In this document: piece after piece, positions 44,328 to 55,732 of the stretch
Position numbering within the stretch: position 1 is the stretch's first letter
Layout: the number at the start of each line of letters is the position of its first letter
Source: Micrasema longulum
Taxonomy: Eukaryota > Arthropoda > Insecta > Trichoptera > Brachycentridae
NCBI GenBank assembly: GCA_022494885.1
Contig: JAGVSM010002426.1
Location: forward strand, 1-64,000
DNA length: 64,000 nucleotides
Direction of reading: 5' to 3'
Position numbers and translations under genes: made by a program
The notes under the pieces: model-generated
The model's database searches: none
The model's input: only the letters and a program-made list of their open reading frames with translations
Told to the model about the DNA's origin: nothing

Positions 44328-44875
44328 ATTCTACAGGAATACAAGGAACTCATGGTTCCTTGGCTATGTGCTTCGTAGATTACGAAAAATCGTTTGATAG
44401 CTCACATAGACCTACACTCTGAAAAATACTAGAAGCATATGGGATGCTTATAAAACTAATCGAACTTATTAAAACCCTTCACTAAAGTAGCGAACGCCGA
44501 ATCAGAATTAACGACGTTGTCACAATATGTACTCCACATGCATAAGTTTAAAAATCCATATTGCAAAAACCCATGTACTGTGTAATAATTCGTGCCTTGA
44601 TGCTCATAATCTCCTGACTCTGTCAAACCAAATCATCGAAAGGATCGAGAGTTTCAAATACCTGAGAGCTTTCAAAAAGAACTAGGAGGGCGGTTAGGAG
44701 TAGCAGGCGCCATATTCAACAGTATGAAAGCTGTATGGAGATCGCAAAAACCTAATGCCGCTTATATAACGCCTTCACAACAACTATTCTCCTCTACGGT
44801 TGCGAGTCGTGGCACCTCACTAGGCCCAAAACAGCGAAATTCTAAAACACATTAATTTGAATAAATAAATAAATG
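44328..44875 (+). pseudogene. LINE reverse transcriptase, C-terminal half
   Basis: Continues the ORF broken at 43515: IRCILQEYKELMVPWLC, frameshift, FVDYEKSFDSSHRPTL, stop, KILEAYGMLIKLIELIKTLH. FVDYEKxFDS is RT motif A, including its metal-binding Asp. The motif C (F-A-D-D) region is deleted. Further on, IIERIESFKYL, FNSMKAVWRS and a CESWHLTRPKTAKF-type reading appear in changing frames. The end is an AATAAATAAATAAAT tail (about 44857-44874). Confidence 0.75.
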
Positions 44876-44879
44876 GGTA

Positions 44880-45838
44880 TTGAATAATATTTAACAAAAA
44901 AACAGTTATTTAGCTAGGTCAAGCTGTTTGATAAATTGCTTCGCTTTCCTCCCAAATAAATGTTAAATTCAAAACACACTTGATTTTAATCTCATTTTAG
45001 TTGATTATTTTACCTGTTAGACGCTTAAAATTACAATTCATAAGTTTATCGGCCCCTTGTTTAGTTAGAAAATATTGACAAAAAATTATGTGTATCTATC
45101 TTTTGATAACATTTTTATTTTCAACTGTTTTTACTCTCCCGAGATTCTCCATCGGGGTAAACAAATATTTTATTCGCGGGCACGTATCTCATTATTTTTC
45201 TTCGCATCTTTATATCAAAAGACAGCATTATAAAAAGATTTTCAGACAAAACAGCTCTTAACCTCTTTAATATCCATGGGCTTTCTTTCATTAACTTTAT
45301 TTTCTAAGATTAGTACAGACACTCTTGTTATTTTAATGAGTTTCATTAATTTCCTGCCATTGCAAATAAAAGCGTTAATTTTTTATTTAATGTATTTACA
45401 AAATACAAAACAGTTTATTACAAAAGCGCCGTATTAAAAACTTAAACTGGTTTGTATATTAAGTTGCTGTATTAATAAAACATGTCGATAAAATCAAATT
45501 CATTTTCCTTCCACTGTCTTTTTTTAAAGTAAGTAGGTACGAAATAATATATATTATGAATTTAATCCAGTTTTAAAAATTTTAAAATACGTATTTATTA
45601 ATAACAGTTATTATAAAATATTCAATAATTAACTTTAAAATTAACGTTTTGACTATATTAAAAATAAAAATGTCAAGTTTCTTAATCGGTTAATAATACG
45701 ATACGCCATTATTTTTTTTTAAATTATTAACAGACGCAAGATAATCGGTTTTGATTTTCAAATGCTTATCCAGGAAACCTTTAAATATTTCTGAGAAAAA
45801 TGAATGCGTTCCAAACAAATATTTCTAAATGATTTTAA
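44880..45838. other. AT-rich non-genic stretch
   Basis: No supported feature. Homopolymer and AT-rich runs throughout. Confidence 0.4.
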
Positions 45839-45841
45839 CAT

Positions 45842-45893
45842 CGAACCCGGAACTTCGTGTAGTTCAGTCTAACACCGTACCACGAAGAAAATG
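45842..45893 (-). mobile_element. tRNA-like fragment (SINE head)
   Basis: The minus strand: CTTCGTGGTACGGTGTTAGA, then ACACGAAGTTCCGGGTTCGAT. A box A-like GTGGTACGGTGTTAGA and a perfect box B start are present, closest to family A heads. No body can be followed. Confidence 0.45.
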
Positions 45894-45899
45894 GGAGGA

Positions 45900-47440
45900 A
45901 CACATATTGGGTATAATTTTAATACCAACGAGTTTTAAAAACAAAGCGCCAAATTAATATAATTTTACTAGATTGTATTTTTCGAGTGTAAGTTATCGAG
46001 ATGGCACCTTGCATAGTCAGTTTTGGGTAATTCTGCTAAGGTGGCGATAAATTATTATTCAATGCTTTGCAGACGCAAAAATAATGGATAATCCGACTGT
46101 AACTCAATTATCCGAGGAAGTTTTACTTGCAAAACTCCAAATCAGTTTGGAGGCTGTAAATCAGCCTTTTTTCTTTTGAGTTATGACACCTTGTTTTAAT
46201 TTCCGAAATGAAACTTTTCACCTTCTTGCAGCCCTCTACTATAGGCCAGCCGAGCCAAGGAACAGTCTAGAAGGAGGGAGTCGGAATTTAATTTGTTAAA
46301 GACACGAATAATGGCAATGTTTACATTCCACTCCGCGGAGTATGGACTCATGAATGTGAAATTCCTCACAAGATCCCAATTATTTACAGAGATGAAATAA
46401 ATCCCAGCCAACGAGGCAAATAAATTGCTGCCCGTTGTAATTGTAGTTAAGACGGAGATCGAATGCTGTCGTTACACGCTATTTAATATTGCTCGAGATT
46501 GAACTTACTTTGAATGCATTGTAACGTGCTTCCTTTGTCTGTTGATTCTGTTTATTTGATCTCAATAGTGATACACTTGTATCGCGTAGAGTCATTTCTT
46601 TTAATTAACAAAATGTCATGAGTAAACGAAAAGTTTGTATTTCATTTACTTCTTACGTTTTTATTTCAAATTTACGGTCAATACAAAATTTCGTGACATA
46701 CATAATTTAAGTAATGCATTTGTATAAGTTTAAATAAAAGTAAAAGTTGTTCGCCTTTAATTATACTTGGGCCTTTTAATGTTCATTAATGTATACATAT
46801 ATTCAAGTACTAATTTATTTTATTATTGTTATCAAAAACAGTTTTCACTTTGTGGTATGATATTTTACACTGATATGTTTATTAGAATGGGGTTTATACC
46901 TTTACTCTTGTAATTTGGGCTAAGTCTCAAAAAATATTGTCAAACAATAAAAGTCTAAATAAATAAATATTTAACTTTTGTATTGTACACGAGAAACAAT
47001 GTTTTCCATGTTAATTAAAAAATCTAAAAAATGTAATATAAAACACCACATAAAAAAAATTCTTGATTTTTTTATTGCAAATACAGTGCGCTCGAATGTT
47101 GAGTAAGTCTAAGTTAATGGGTTAGTGCCTATTGGAGAACCGAGTAAACCTACGAATTTCGTTTGAATTAGTTGGCATACTAGAGTATCTTCTTTGACAA
47201 CATTCTGCCACGCATACATAAAACAAGGTTTATTAAATACTTGAATGGATTGTTCTTTTTCTGATTTCAGAATTACGATACGTAATAATGTTTGGTAGAT
47301 ATTTTAATTGAACATATTATTTGCTTCTTTCATTACCCAATATCCACAGAAAATTTTATTTACTCATACAATCCTATTATGAGCGCTACAAAAGCGTAAA
47401 ATTGGGAAGACAGGTATTAAGTCTTACATCGGCCCGTTTA
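45900..47440. other. Non-genic stretch with a GC-richer island
   Basis: 46010-46520 is less AT-rich and appears unique. A 71-codon minus-strand frame there (46411-46196) lacks support. Confidence 0.35.
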
Positions 47441-47465
47441 ATTAATTTGACACATTCTCGCCCCC

Positions 47466-47500
47466 TATAAAAAGGGGAGACATATATTTAGCGAGTCACG
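47466..47500 (+). promoter_or_regulatory. Candidate TATA-type core promoter
   Basis: CCCCCTATAAAAAGGGG places TATAAAAA at 47466-47473. About 30 bp downstream, GAGTCACGAAG offers a poor initiator (TCACGA against TCAKTY). The downstream 47500-47760 is a GC-richer island with GGGTGCGGGCGCGGGCGCC, plausible 5' UTR composition. No coding exon is recognised after it. Confidence 0.25.
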
Positions 47501-48070
47501 AAGCTATCCGGTCCTGCGAAAGGTATTCGTATCGCGAGACATTCACAAGTGCAACTATTCTCATAGGAGCCAAGTCTCCCTGTACGTGCAAGCTCGTAAA
47601 CAAAGATATACGTACGTCGTGTGTTCTTTAGGAAAAGCTACAAATAGTTGCGCGAAAAGCGAAAAATATTCGGCGGTATAGTAAAATGGGGTAGGGCAGA
47701 CGAAAGCGGGTGCGGGCGCGGGCGCCTCAAACCCGGCGGAGTTTGACTCAAGAGACAAGATTTATGTTAGGACTTTTGTGTTTGTTGTTAAACGTACAAG
47801 AGGCTCATCTACATCCGCCCTTGGGCCAAACGGGGTAGACATGGGACATGGGACACCCCTCTTTCACCCTACCTAGTTACCCTTCGATTATTTTTCGAGC
47901 CGATATGTCTGATTGTCTCCTATTCTAATGAAAGGTTGCGGAGGCGTAAATTGATTAACTTTGTACGTTTAAATCACACGAGCCGGTGTTTTCGCAACGC
48001 GGATTTTATGGCGTATAATTTAATTTTAAACTTGGATATCCGCTCCACGTGTTTTATACCCTTTGTTTTG
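47500..48070. other. GC-richer island
   Basis: Unique-looking sequence with GC-rich segments (47690-47740, 47810-47880). No supported frame; the 65-codon minus frame (47758-47561) looks like a by-product of composition. Confidence 0.35.
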
Positions 48071-48379
48071 CCAGATATCTTAATCGTGCAATTAAATTGG
48101 GACATGTTTTAGTTGAATCAGTGAAATTTTAATTAAATTCATTTTTCTTCTTGCTTTATAATCAAATTCTAGTTATTATACCCCGATTACTTTTTTTAGA
48201 AAAAAAATATTTGTATATGTTATTAAAAAAAACACCTAATGAGCTGAATCATCATTTTTGTTTTCCCAAAAATCCATATTAAAAAAAACATCAAGAACGT
48301 GTCTCACTGAATTCAACATTTGTAAAAGGAAAAAACAAAATAACTTTTGTAAATATTTTCGTTTTGTTTTCTTGTATAA

Positions 48380-48415
48380 TTAATCTAACTTTATCTTTTC
48401 ATATGTAGGTATGAT
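48380..48415 (+). promoter_or_regulatory. Weak recursive-splice-like junction
   Basis: TAATCTAACTTTATC provides a branch-point match (CTAAC) and pyrimidines; TTTTCATATGTAG ends at 48408 and is followed directly by GTATGA. The layout matches a ratchet point but the donor half is weak. Confidence 0.2.
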
Positions 48416-48419
48416 AAAT

Positions 48420-51140
48420 CTGGATAATTTTTTAAAGTATTGTTAAAGCTTGTATCTCGAGAAAAAATTGTACGACACTTATGTAAATTTCTTAATTTAT
48501 AATGGTAGAAGTACTATATGTCAACGTATTAATTACTTACTAGTATTTCACTGAATGTTTAATTATGTGTACACAGATAAGTAATTTTTCAGCAAATATT
48601 CATTTACCTTTTTTTAAAGGTCTTTAATAAAATTTTTCACTTCCTATCTTCTTAAAAATCATTTTTGCATAAGGTACAAAAAAACATTGATTTTTCAAAC
48701 AGGAATAATAATTTATTATTTGCGAAAATGATGTACATATGTCAGTTATTTTGATATTCCGGAAATATGTACAAGGCAGTTTTTTTCTGTTTCTTTGACA
48801 ATATTAATTTAATTTTCGGAAATAAAATAAACAACATTAATAAAAAATCATTGCGCTATTTTGCATTAATAAGGCATGCACAATATTTCTAAAAGACGTA
48901 ACTAATATATCTAAAATTTAATACTTACGATTGAAAACAGAACTATCCGATAAAACTTTCACACGCGTGTGTCCCTGAAGGCTGGAAACAATAGTTCATC
49001 CGCCCACCTAGGGCCGAGGGGGCAGTGAAAGGGAAAGGGGTAGGGAGAGTTAACGCACCACCTCCTCCCTTTGGACCCAACCCCATTTTCCACCCCGTGA
49101 AGGCAGTATCTAGAAAACCCTACTCTAAGGGCGGATCACCACTTATCTAGGCTCGTAAGTTAAAGTGCGCGATGATGCAGTACTAGACGTTTGCTTTTCA
49201 TAAGAGAACAGGTGAATTTAATTGCTCAAACATACAAATGTATTTCAGCGGAAACAGATGATGTTTTGAGAAATAAATATTAAATTCTAGGCATTTACTC
49301 GGTTTAAAATATGTCATTTAACGATTTGAGTTTACATATTGTGTGACATTTATTATTCTGCTTTGAAATATACGATTACTTCAATTTGTCAATCTGCCGT
49401 AAAAATGTAAACCTTAGTACAAACCTCAACCGACTCGGAAGATAATGCTTAAAGCAATTAGCCCACCGAAGTTTATGTATAAGTATTGTGCATAATTAGA
49501 CAACAACTTATATTTCAATACAAATTCTTTTGTTCTGTCTGTTTGGTTCTGTCCGCTTTTGACATGACCAGACTTAAGATTTTATTACTATAAAAAAAAT
49601 ATATTATCTTTTACAGAATATTTTATTTTTTCTATCTGATGTTCCACAAAAATATTATAACTGTCCATTATTTATTATAGGAGCAAAAATTCATTATCAT
49701 TTTATTGTATACTCACGAACAGGCCATGCCTTTGTGGGATATTTTTGTTTACTATTTTTACTTTTAATATGTATTTCATTGCAATGTAATTATGCTTTAT
49801 ATTTTTAACACTCTGTTTTATCACTTATGTTTATTGTAGTAAAACAAAAAAAATAAATATATATATATATATATATTATAATATTGAATCCAGTTCTCAT
49901 TCTAATTTTTATAAGTATTTATTTTAAAATTGTATTACATTCAAAACCTGAAAAAATTATATTAATGTTATTATTTCATATTTCATGTTAGAAAAAAAAA
50001 TAAGGTTTTTAGACCACTTGATTACATCAACTTTTATGAAATCTTTGTAATAAAAGCAGGTACCAGATTTTAACTGAAGATCTTCCTTTTTTTAAATGTT
50101 TTATTATGAGACAACACTTAAACCTGATGTATTTTGTACATTTGAAAATATCTTGATTTATCAAGCCAATAATTCAGTTTATTGTAAGGTTTAATGTTTA
50201 CCATTTTATTCTTAATGTATTCATACATCCTGTATCGATGTGTTCCATTGTATTATGTGTGGATAACAGTATTCTAAACGTAATTGCGCAACCCAAGAAT
50301 ATTCCAAAACGTCCGTACTGTGAACAGTATGTACACTTAACATGTAACTCTACCCACAAACCCCCTTCCCTCAAAATCAGATATACAATTATTTACACTT
50401 TTGGCTATTAAACGCACATTACACAACGGGCCTCCCACTAAACATGGCTCTAATCCACTCTCTGTATTCCGCTTGCCCCTACAATAAATACAGCACTAAA
50501 GAGCCATAATATATTATTATAACACTCATAATACGATGTAGAATCCTCGAGACCTCTATTCCGAGTGGGATATGTTCTACAACCCTCCGAATTACAGGTG
50601 AAATAAAATCCCACATAAAAAATGGTCGCAATTATGATTTTAAATATTCAGGAACGTACATTTTTACGGGGGCTTTTTACTCCTTGCCCCATTTTGTTGG
50701 CTGATTCTTAGTACATTATATTAAATTTACTTATAGTGGCAAGTGATTTTCTGTTTGCAAATCTTTCCTTAATATTACGTTTATTGATAACAAACCGACC
50801 CTAACTGGCTTATGTAAGACTTTGTCATAACGACTTCAATAATCAAATTTGGGTTAATTCTTGTGTGTTTGAAATAAAGATTATTAAATAGCTTTTTATG
50901 CCGAAAATAACTTTAGTTAAACAATAATTTAATATAGTCATTCACTAATTTCGTTTTTTACTAGCTAAATTTTATGAACTGACTATTTTCATCAAAGTTA
51001 TTGCGCTTGGTATTTAATATTTTGTTTTTTTTTTTTTTACTTTTTATGCTTATTTTTTTCGAAATGTACTGAACGTTAGTCATATTATTTATGTTCAAAG
51101 CAACAACTTTGGGGCCAAAATTTTTAATGAATGTTAGAAA
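48420..51140. other. Long AT-rich non-genic stretch
   Basis: Contains a (TA)n microsatellite (about 49857-49876), a GC-rich patch at 48960-49170 (CACACGCGTGTGTCCCTG ... GGGAAAGGGGTAGGGAG) and an Fb remnant at 49290-49400 (GTTTACATATTGTGTGACAT, TTATTCTGCTTTGAAAT). No gene is supported. Confidence 0.4.
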
Positions 51141-51147
51141 ATATTAG

Positions 51148-51242
51148 TATTTAACCACTTATCTACTTTTTTGTCTACCGGTTTCGAGACGTACCCGTCT
51201 CTTTGTCAGGACACTCATAAAAAGTCGGTAAGTGATTAAATA
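51148..51242. mobile_element. 95-bp TIR mini-element enclosing a hammerhead-like motif
   Basis: The ends TATTTAACCACTTATC and (reverse complement of the right end) TATTTAATCACTTACC are inverted repeats continuing into ACTTTTT. Between them, minus strand 51214-51171 reads GTGTC, CTGACAA, GAGACGGGTACGTCTC (perfect 6-bp stem), GAAACCGGTA, GACA. The flanks TGTC/GACA can form a further stem. The G of the CTGANGA core is A here. Confidence 0.65.
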
Positions 51243-51360
51243 CAAATGTTTACTTTCATGAATTTGCTAGTCATATTATTAATACTAACAAGGTTATTAT
51301 AAAATATTTTATTTCCATGAATGTATTAGAAAATTTATTTCTGATTTATCTTAAAATTAT

Positions 51361-51472
51361 TTGTACACGATGTTTCAGAACCATACCGCGAAACTTCAGA
51401 GGATCATTCCTCATCTGAACTTTTAAAAACATCGTGTATAATAAAACATAAGGGTATCCTTATGTTTTATTA
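51361..51472. repeat. Inverted-repeat element with two stems
   Basis: TACACGATGTTT (51363-51374) pairs perfectly with AAACATCGTGTA. Inside, CAGAGGATCATTCCTCATCTG forms a smaller stem. Immediately right, ATAAAACATAAGG / CCTTATGTTTTAT forms a third. Probably the remnant of a foldback element. Confidence 0.6.
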
Positions 51473-51579
51473 TTAAAATTATTGTATTAAATGACGAATT
51501 ATAATTATTAAATGCGCAATAGTTTTCTAAAATATTGATTAGAAATCGTTGTCATTTTTTCGTTTGTTTATTTATTAAT

Positions 51580-52065
51580 GGCCGTATATGTACAAATTTT
51601 GTATTTTAAAAATTTAATTTATTTTATTATTAAAACCAACACAGTCATAGTTTTAAACAATACATACAGAAAAACAACAAATAACAAAACCAATTACAGT
51701 TTTTTACATAGGAATATAAATATACAAAAAACAAAACGTACAGTTTGCTAGGGGTGAAAGGAAGTGGGATGGGAAAATAGGAAGGAAAGGAAGAAAGAAT
51801 AAGAAATAGTAAGTAGTAAATATAAAATACTGTAAAACGAAATAAAAATGTACCTAAATATACACATACAATATAAATACAGACATACATATACATACAC
51901 ACAAACATCCATAAATTTATATATTTATATATATATATTTACAAACATACACATACATAAACACATGAACATGCATATATATATCCATACACATACACAC
52001 ATTAACATATACGCATACACAAATGCACATACATACGCGTACAAAATAGTCTAAATATAGAGTAG
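51580..52065 (-). repeat. Low-complexity (TATG)n/(TGTA)n tract, possible LINE 3' UTR
   Basis: 51840-52065 is an interrupted ACATACAT / ATACACAT repeat on the plus strand. Upstream, TTTGTTTATTTATTAATGG (51561) resembles a minus-strand LINE tail, and similar tracts follow the LINE ends at 53312 and 57258. Long open frames across it are by-products of the repeat. Confidence 0.5.
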
Positions 52066-52109
52066 AACAAAGTAAAAGGAAATCAAAATTAAAAATACTA
52101 GTTTAAATT

Positions 52110-52305
52110 GGGTTGTAGTCACGCGGCTAGTGTTGAAGACTCGTAGATCAGAGGTTCAAGGTTCGAATTCCACTCTCCCACCTCAACTTGATTATCATTT
52201 TTTAATTGTGAGTTATTTATAACTCGTTGAAAATGGTCCCAAAATTGAAATATTTTAGTTTTGTATAAGAACGCTATTATTTACTCTTTCTAAAAAAATG
52301 CATTA
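52110..52305 (+). mobile_element. SINE family C, near full length
   Basis: GGGTTGTAGTCACGCGGCTA, GACTCGTAGATCAGAGG, box B AAGGTTCGAATTCC, TCAACTTGATTATCATTTTT, GTGAGTTATTTATAACTCG, TTGAAAATGGTCCC, TATAAGAACGC and an A-rich tail. Confidence 0.8.
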
Positions 52306-52415
52306 TGTTGTTAAATGTAATAAAAGTAAAGTACATAAAATATAAATATCAAAAAATATGTGATGCAAAAGTGAAACATCGTTAGAAAAGCAGTAAAATA
52401 TAAGATACATATTGT

Positions 52416-52612
52416 GCCTTACTCCTAAACTTGGCATAAAGTTACCCCTAAGTATAGTGGTCGAATACGGATGTTAATACCATTCTTATTAAAGTGGCAG
52501 AATAAGGATAGAATACCATCCTTATTTATATGAAAGAATAAGGATGGTATTCTCATCCTTATTTTACCACTATGCCCAGGTATAACTTTATGCTAGTTTA
52601 ATAAGTAAGGCC
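52416..52612. mobile_element. 197-bp palindromic MITE
   Basis: The outer arms GCCTTACTCCTAAACTTGGC and GCCTTACTTATTAAACTAGC (right end, reverse complement) lead into GCATAAAGTTA on both sides and TATAGTGG / CATAGTGG. The centre, AATAAGGATAGAATACC ATCCTTATT against its complement 52552-52567, is a 26-bp stem. No coding capacity. Confidence 0.8.
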
Positions 52613-52787
52613 AATTAAGTTTATACATCTTACATATATATTATAATGTGTACATAGGAATATTTTAAATACAGCAATATATTTGTGTAATAAGTATTGT
52701 ATACAAATAAATATTTAGTAAGCCTTTATTTACAACGATGTTTATCTTATCGAGCATCTTATCATCCTGTTACATTTGTGTCCAAGA

Positions 52788-53095
52788 GGATAGAAAATAC
52801 AGTTATGTGTGTCAAATAGAACCAGAAACACTTAGCCGGTGATTTCGACCAGATGGCTACTTTAAGGTTAAAAATCTGAAAAAATATATCAAGTGCAGAT
52901 TTGTAATGTAGTGTTTAGCGCGTTTGACTTCCTAAGGTTTCGGATTCAATTTCTGACATGAAGGTGTGAAATGTTGTTTTTAAAGGTGATTCTACACCGC
53001 AATATTTCATCGTTCCTGTACTGGTACCTGGTGCGTAAGACTGATCAATTTACCTTCCGTGAACGGAAAGGAAAATTATGATATTGATCTAGTTA
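52788..53095 (+). mobile_element. SINE family D (module X + tRNA-like head + family B body)
   Basis: Module X: GAAAATACAGTTATGTGTG, TCAAATAGAACCAG, GGTGATTTCGACCAGATGG CTACT. Then the head AATGTAGTGTTTAGCGCG, degraded box B GGATTCAATTTC, the linker, and the family B body CTGTACTGGTACCTGGTGCG TAAGACTGATCA. It is followed 24 bp later by a family C SINE. Confidence 0.65.
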
Positions 53096-53118
53096 CATAA
53101 TTCAATTTATCAAAGAAC

Positions 53119-53262
53119 CGGATCGTGGTCCCGTGGCTAGTGTCGCGGATTCACTGAGTAGAGGTCCAAGGTTTAAACTCCGCTCTACCATAACCTTACC
53201 TTACATCTCAAAATTTATCTACTCGTATTAGGGCATATAATAATAACGCGAATGTTTTTCTA
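53119..53262 (+). mobile_element. SINE family C
   Basis: CCGGATCGTGGTCCCGTGG CTAGTGTCGCGGATTCAC, GAGGTCCAAGGTTTAAACTC (box B mutated), CGCTCTACCATAACC. The body is shortened, ending near ATAATAACGCGAATG. Confidence 0.7.
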
Positions 53263-53311
53263 TAGAAAAATTACGTCAAACTGTAATTTATTTACGTAAT
53301 TTTTAAATTGC

Positions 53312-53600
53312 ATGTTGATTATTTATACATTTTATCATATTTACAATTTTATGTTCACTTTGCCCAGCTTACAAGAGTACATACTCCGTCTCAAGATAGG
53401 CATTTACATACATGATAATAGTTTACAAATTAATATAAATCACAGACTCATAAAATATAAACTTACTCGAATACACATTTTAACACACATGCACATACAA
53501 ACATACACACATATACACATATATACACATATACATACACACACATGTACATTAACCCATGCGTATACACATACAAACATTCATAAAACATGGACAATTT
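53312..53600 (-). mobile_element. LINE 3' end, family L1, with microsatellite UTR
   Basis: TTTATGTTCACTTTGCCCAG, CTTACAAGAGTACATACTCC matches 16975-17010, followed by an (ACATAC)n tract at 53470-53585. Minus-strand orientation, no ORF. Confidence 0.55.
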
Positions 53601-53604
53601 ATTT

Positions 53605-54370
53605 ATAATACGAAATCTCATGATTGCCATTTGTTTATGTATTTTTTAAAATTATTATTTATTTTCTAAATCAAAATCAAAATCTCCAATCCACAGCATG
53701 CATCAACCTTTCTGACTCCCTTCGACCAATGTCATGAAAGAGCGAGGTCAGCACCTTCCGAAACTTGACAACACTCCCAACAATATAATTCAGCATTTTT
53801 CTTTTACTATTCGTTTCCATAAAAAAACTTTTTTTTTTTAAACTTATATTCTGATGTTAATACAGTTGAACTCCATTATTTTATATTATTGAAATAAACG
53901 GCATGGAGTGCTTTTTACATATTAGTTTCAAATACAGTTAAATAAACATACATGTAAATATTATTATAAGTAATACAGAGCATTAAAAACATTATTAATT
54001 TACAAATTAAGAAAGTCTTAAAGTGATAAATTATATTAAAAATAATATAACCAGCTATAAAATTATAGATAAAAAATTAAAATTTGGTATTAGATATACT
54101 ATTTAGTACCTACTAGATGCTCCTACCCATGAAATACAGGAGAAAAGCCGTTCTTTCACTACTTTCACGTGCAATGAGTCACCAACGTCTTGGTACTCAT
54201 TGCCTAGAGTGTGATGTCAAAGTATTTTTTTATTCAAACTCCTATCATACGGATTACAAAATATCCGGATCGTTATTAGAATATAAAAAATAAAGGAGAT
54301 GTTATTATTACATATAAAAAAATTGCAAGTTACTTTGCTAGACATGATTCCAATTCGCTGTTTTATTTCA
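53605..54370. other. AT-rich non-genic stretch
   Basis: Nothing supported. Confidence 0.4.
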
Positions 54371-54377
54371 AATATGT

Positions 54378-54555
54378 CGGTTTGTGGTCCCGTGGCTAGT
54401 GTCTCGGACTCACGGACCAAAGTTCCGCCGTTTGAATCCCACTCTACCCCAACTTGATTCCATTTTCAAATAGTGAGTTATTTACAACTCGTTGAGAATG
54501 GCCCTCAAAATTAAATATTTGGGTAAATCATAAGAACGCAAATATTTCTTTTAAA
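54378..54555 (+). mobile_element. SINE family C, well preserved
   Basis: CGGTTTGTGGTCCCGTGGCT AGTGTCTCGGACTCACG, box B CCGTTTGAATCCC, CTCTACCCCAACTTGATTCC, AATAGTGAGTTATTTACAAC, GTTGAGAATGGCCC, TTGGGTAAATCATAAGAACG. Confidence 0.8.
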
Positions 54556-54911
54556 AAATAAAAAAAAAGCAATGAAAAAGTTATGTTCGAGTAAATTTTG
54601 CGTTTTCTTTCAGAACACTGCCATTGTTTAATGGTTAATCCAACTATCCAGATTTTTGCATATCCTAATAAAGTCTGGCACTCATTCATCCGGATAGTTG
54701 AAGTTTTACAGGAATTTGTATTATTTGTACTGCTTAAGATTAAAATGGAGAAATCCCTGCAAAAAAAGCATTTTTTGTTGATTGAGAATATAATATGAAG
54801 GTTTATGAAATTGTATTTTTGAGTTTTTTTTAATAAAAAAAACCTATCACTACAGAAAATAACACTGTTTTTTCGCTTTGAATTTTTTTCCCATACTATT
54901 TTTTTTTTAAT

Positions 54912-55158
54912 TCATCAATCCCTTTCCACACCTAATGCTGCATAGGGCACACTAATCGCAGCGTTTCTTGATCGTTTTTGGTACATTAAGGTAAGATGAT
55001 CAGTCTCACGCACCAGGTACCGGTCGAGGGACTTTGAAATATTTTTCGTGTAAAAACACCCCTTTTAATAAATATTTCGTATTAACCACGTCGGGAATTG
55101 AACCCGAGACCTCTTGCATGGTAGGCAAATCCGCATACCATTACACCACGAGACCGAC
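54912..55158 (-). mobile_element. SINE family B, near full length
   Basis: The minus strand: GTCGGTCTCGTGGTGTAATG GTATGCGGATTTGCC, CATGCAAGAGGTCTC, box B GGGTTCAATTCCCGA, CGTGGTTAATACGAAATATT, GTCCCTCGACCGGTACCTGG, GACTGATCATCTTACC and GCCCTATGCAGCATTAGG. Confidence 0.8.
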
Positions 55159-55159
55159 A

Positions 55160-55732
55160 TAAAAAGTAAAATATACAAACTAAAGAAGAGACATATTTTT
55201 TCATTTTGTGAGTTGTTATTATAAAAATGTCTGGGCTACGATTAGGTTCAAACTTTTCTCACTTCGGCAGAGGTATGCGATAATTTAAAAATGCGAAAAT
55301 ATTTCATCCGGAAACAGAGCATCCTTTTAATTTAATTCAAACTGAAAATTATCAAAGGAGATCGCTTCACTTTGTTATTTCCGACGATTGTTCACATTGG
55401 CGACTAACGGGGTTGGCAGTCGGATTTCACGCCCCGGATGTGACGTATTTTTAGGCTTCCATTCTGATTGCTGAAAAGCGCGCCAGGTTCACACGAGGCG
55501 ATTATTGAATTAGCACTGATAAGCATGTTAGCCTTAACAGGGTAAATGTAATGAATGTAACTAAAAGCTATTTGACCAAATAATAAGCCTGATAACTACA
55601 AAGACTCGTTTGTCGTAAGTCTATCATATACAAAACGTCCATCTGTCTTCGAAACTTCATTTGTTTTTTAGACACATATGTTTCCTTTAGTAAGTGTTGC
55701 GTTACGTTAAAATAAACTTTTTTTTAATGACG
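55160..55732. other. Non-genic stretch
   Basis: 55380-55510 is a GC-richer patch (CGCCCCGGATGTGACG ... GAAAAGCGCGCCAGG). Nothing else is supported. Confidence 0.4.

Noticed and set aside
49857..49876. Replication origin or promoter from the (TA)n run
   Set aside because: Simple microsatellite with no other signal.
51645..52054. Open frames rich in Tyr, His, Thr, Ile
   Set aside because: Products of the interrupted ACATAC/TATG microsatellite.
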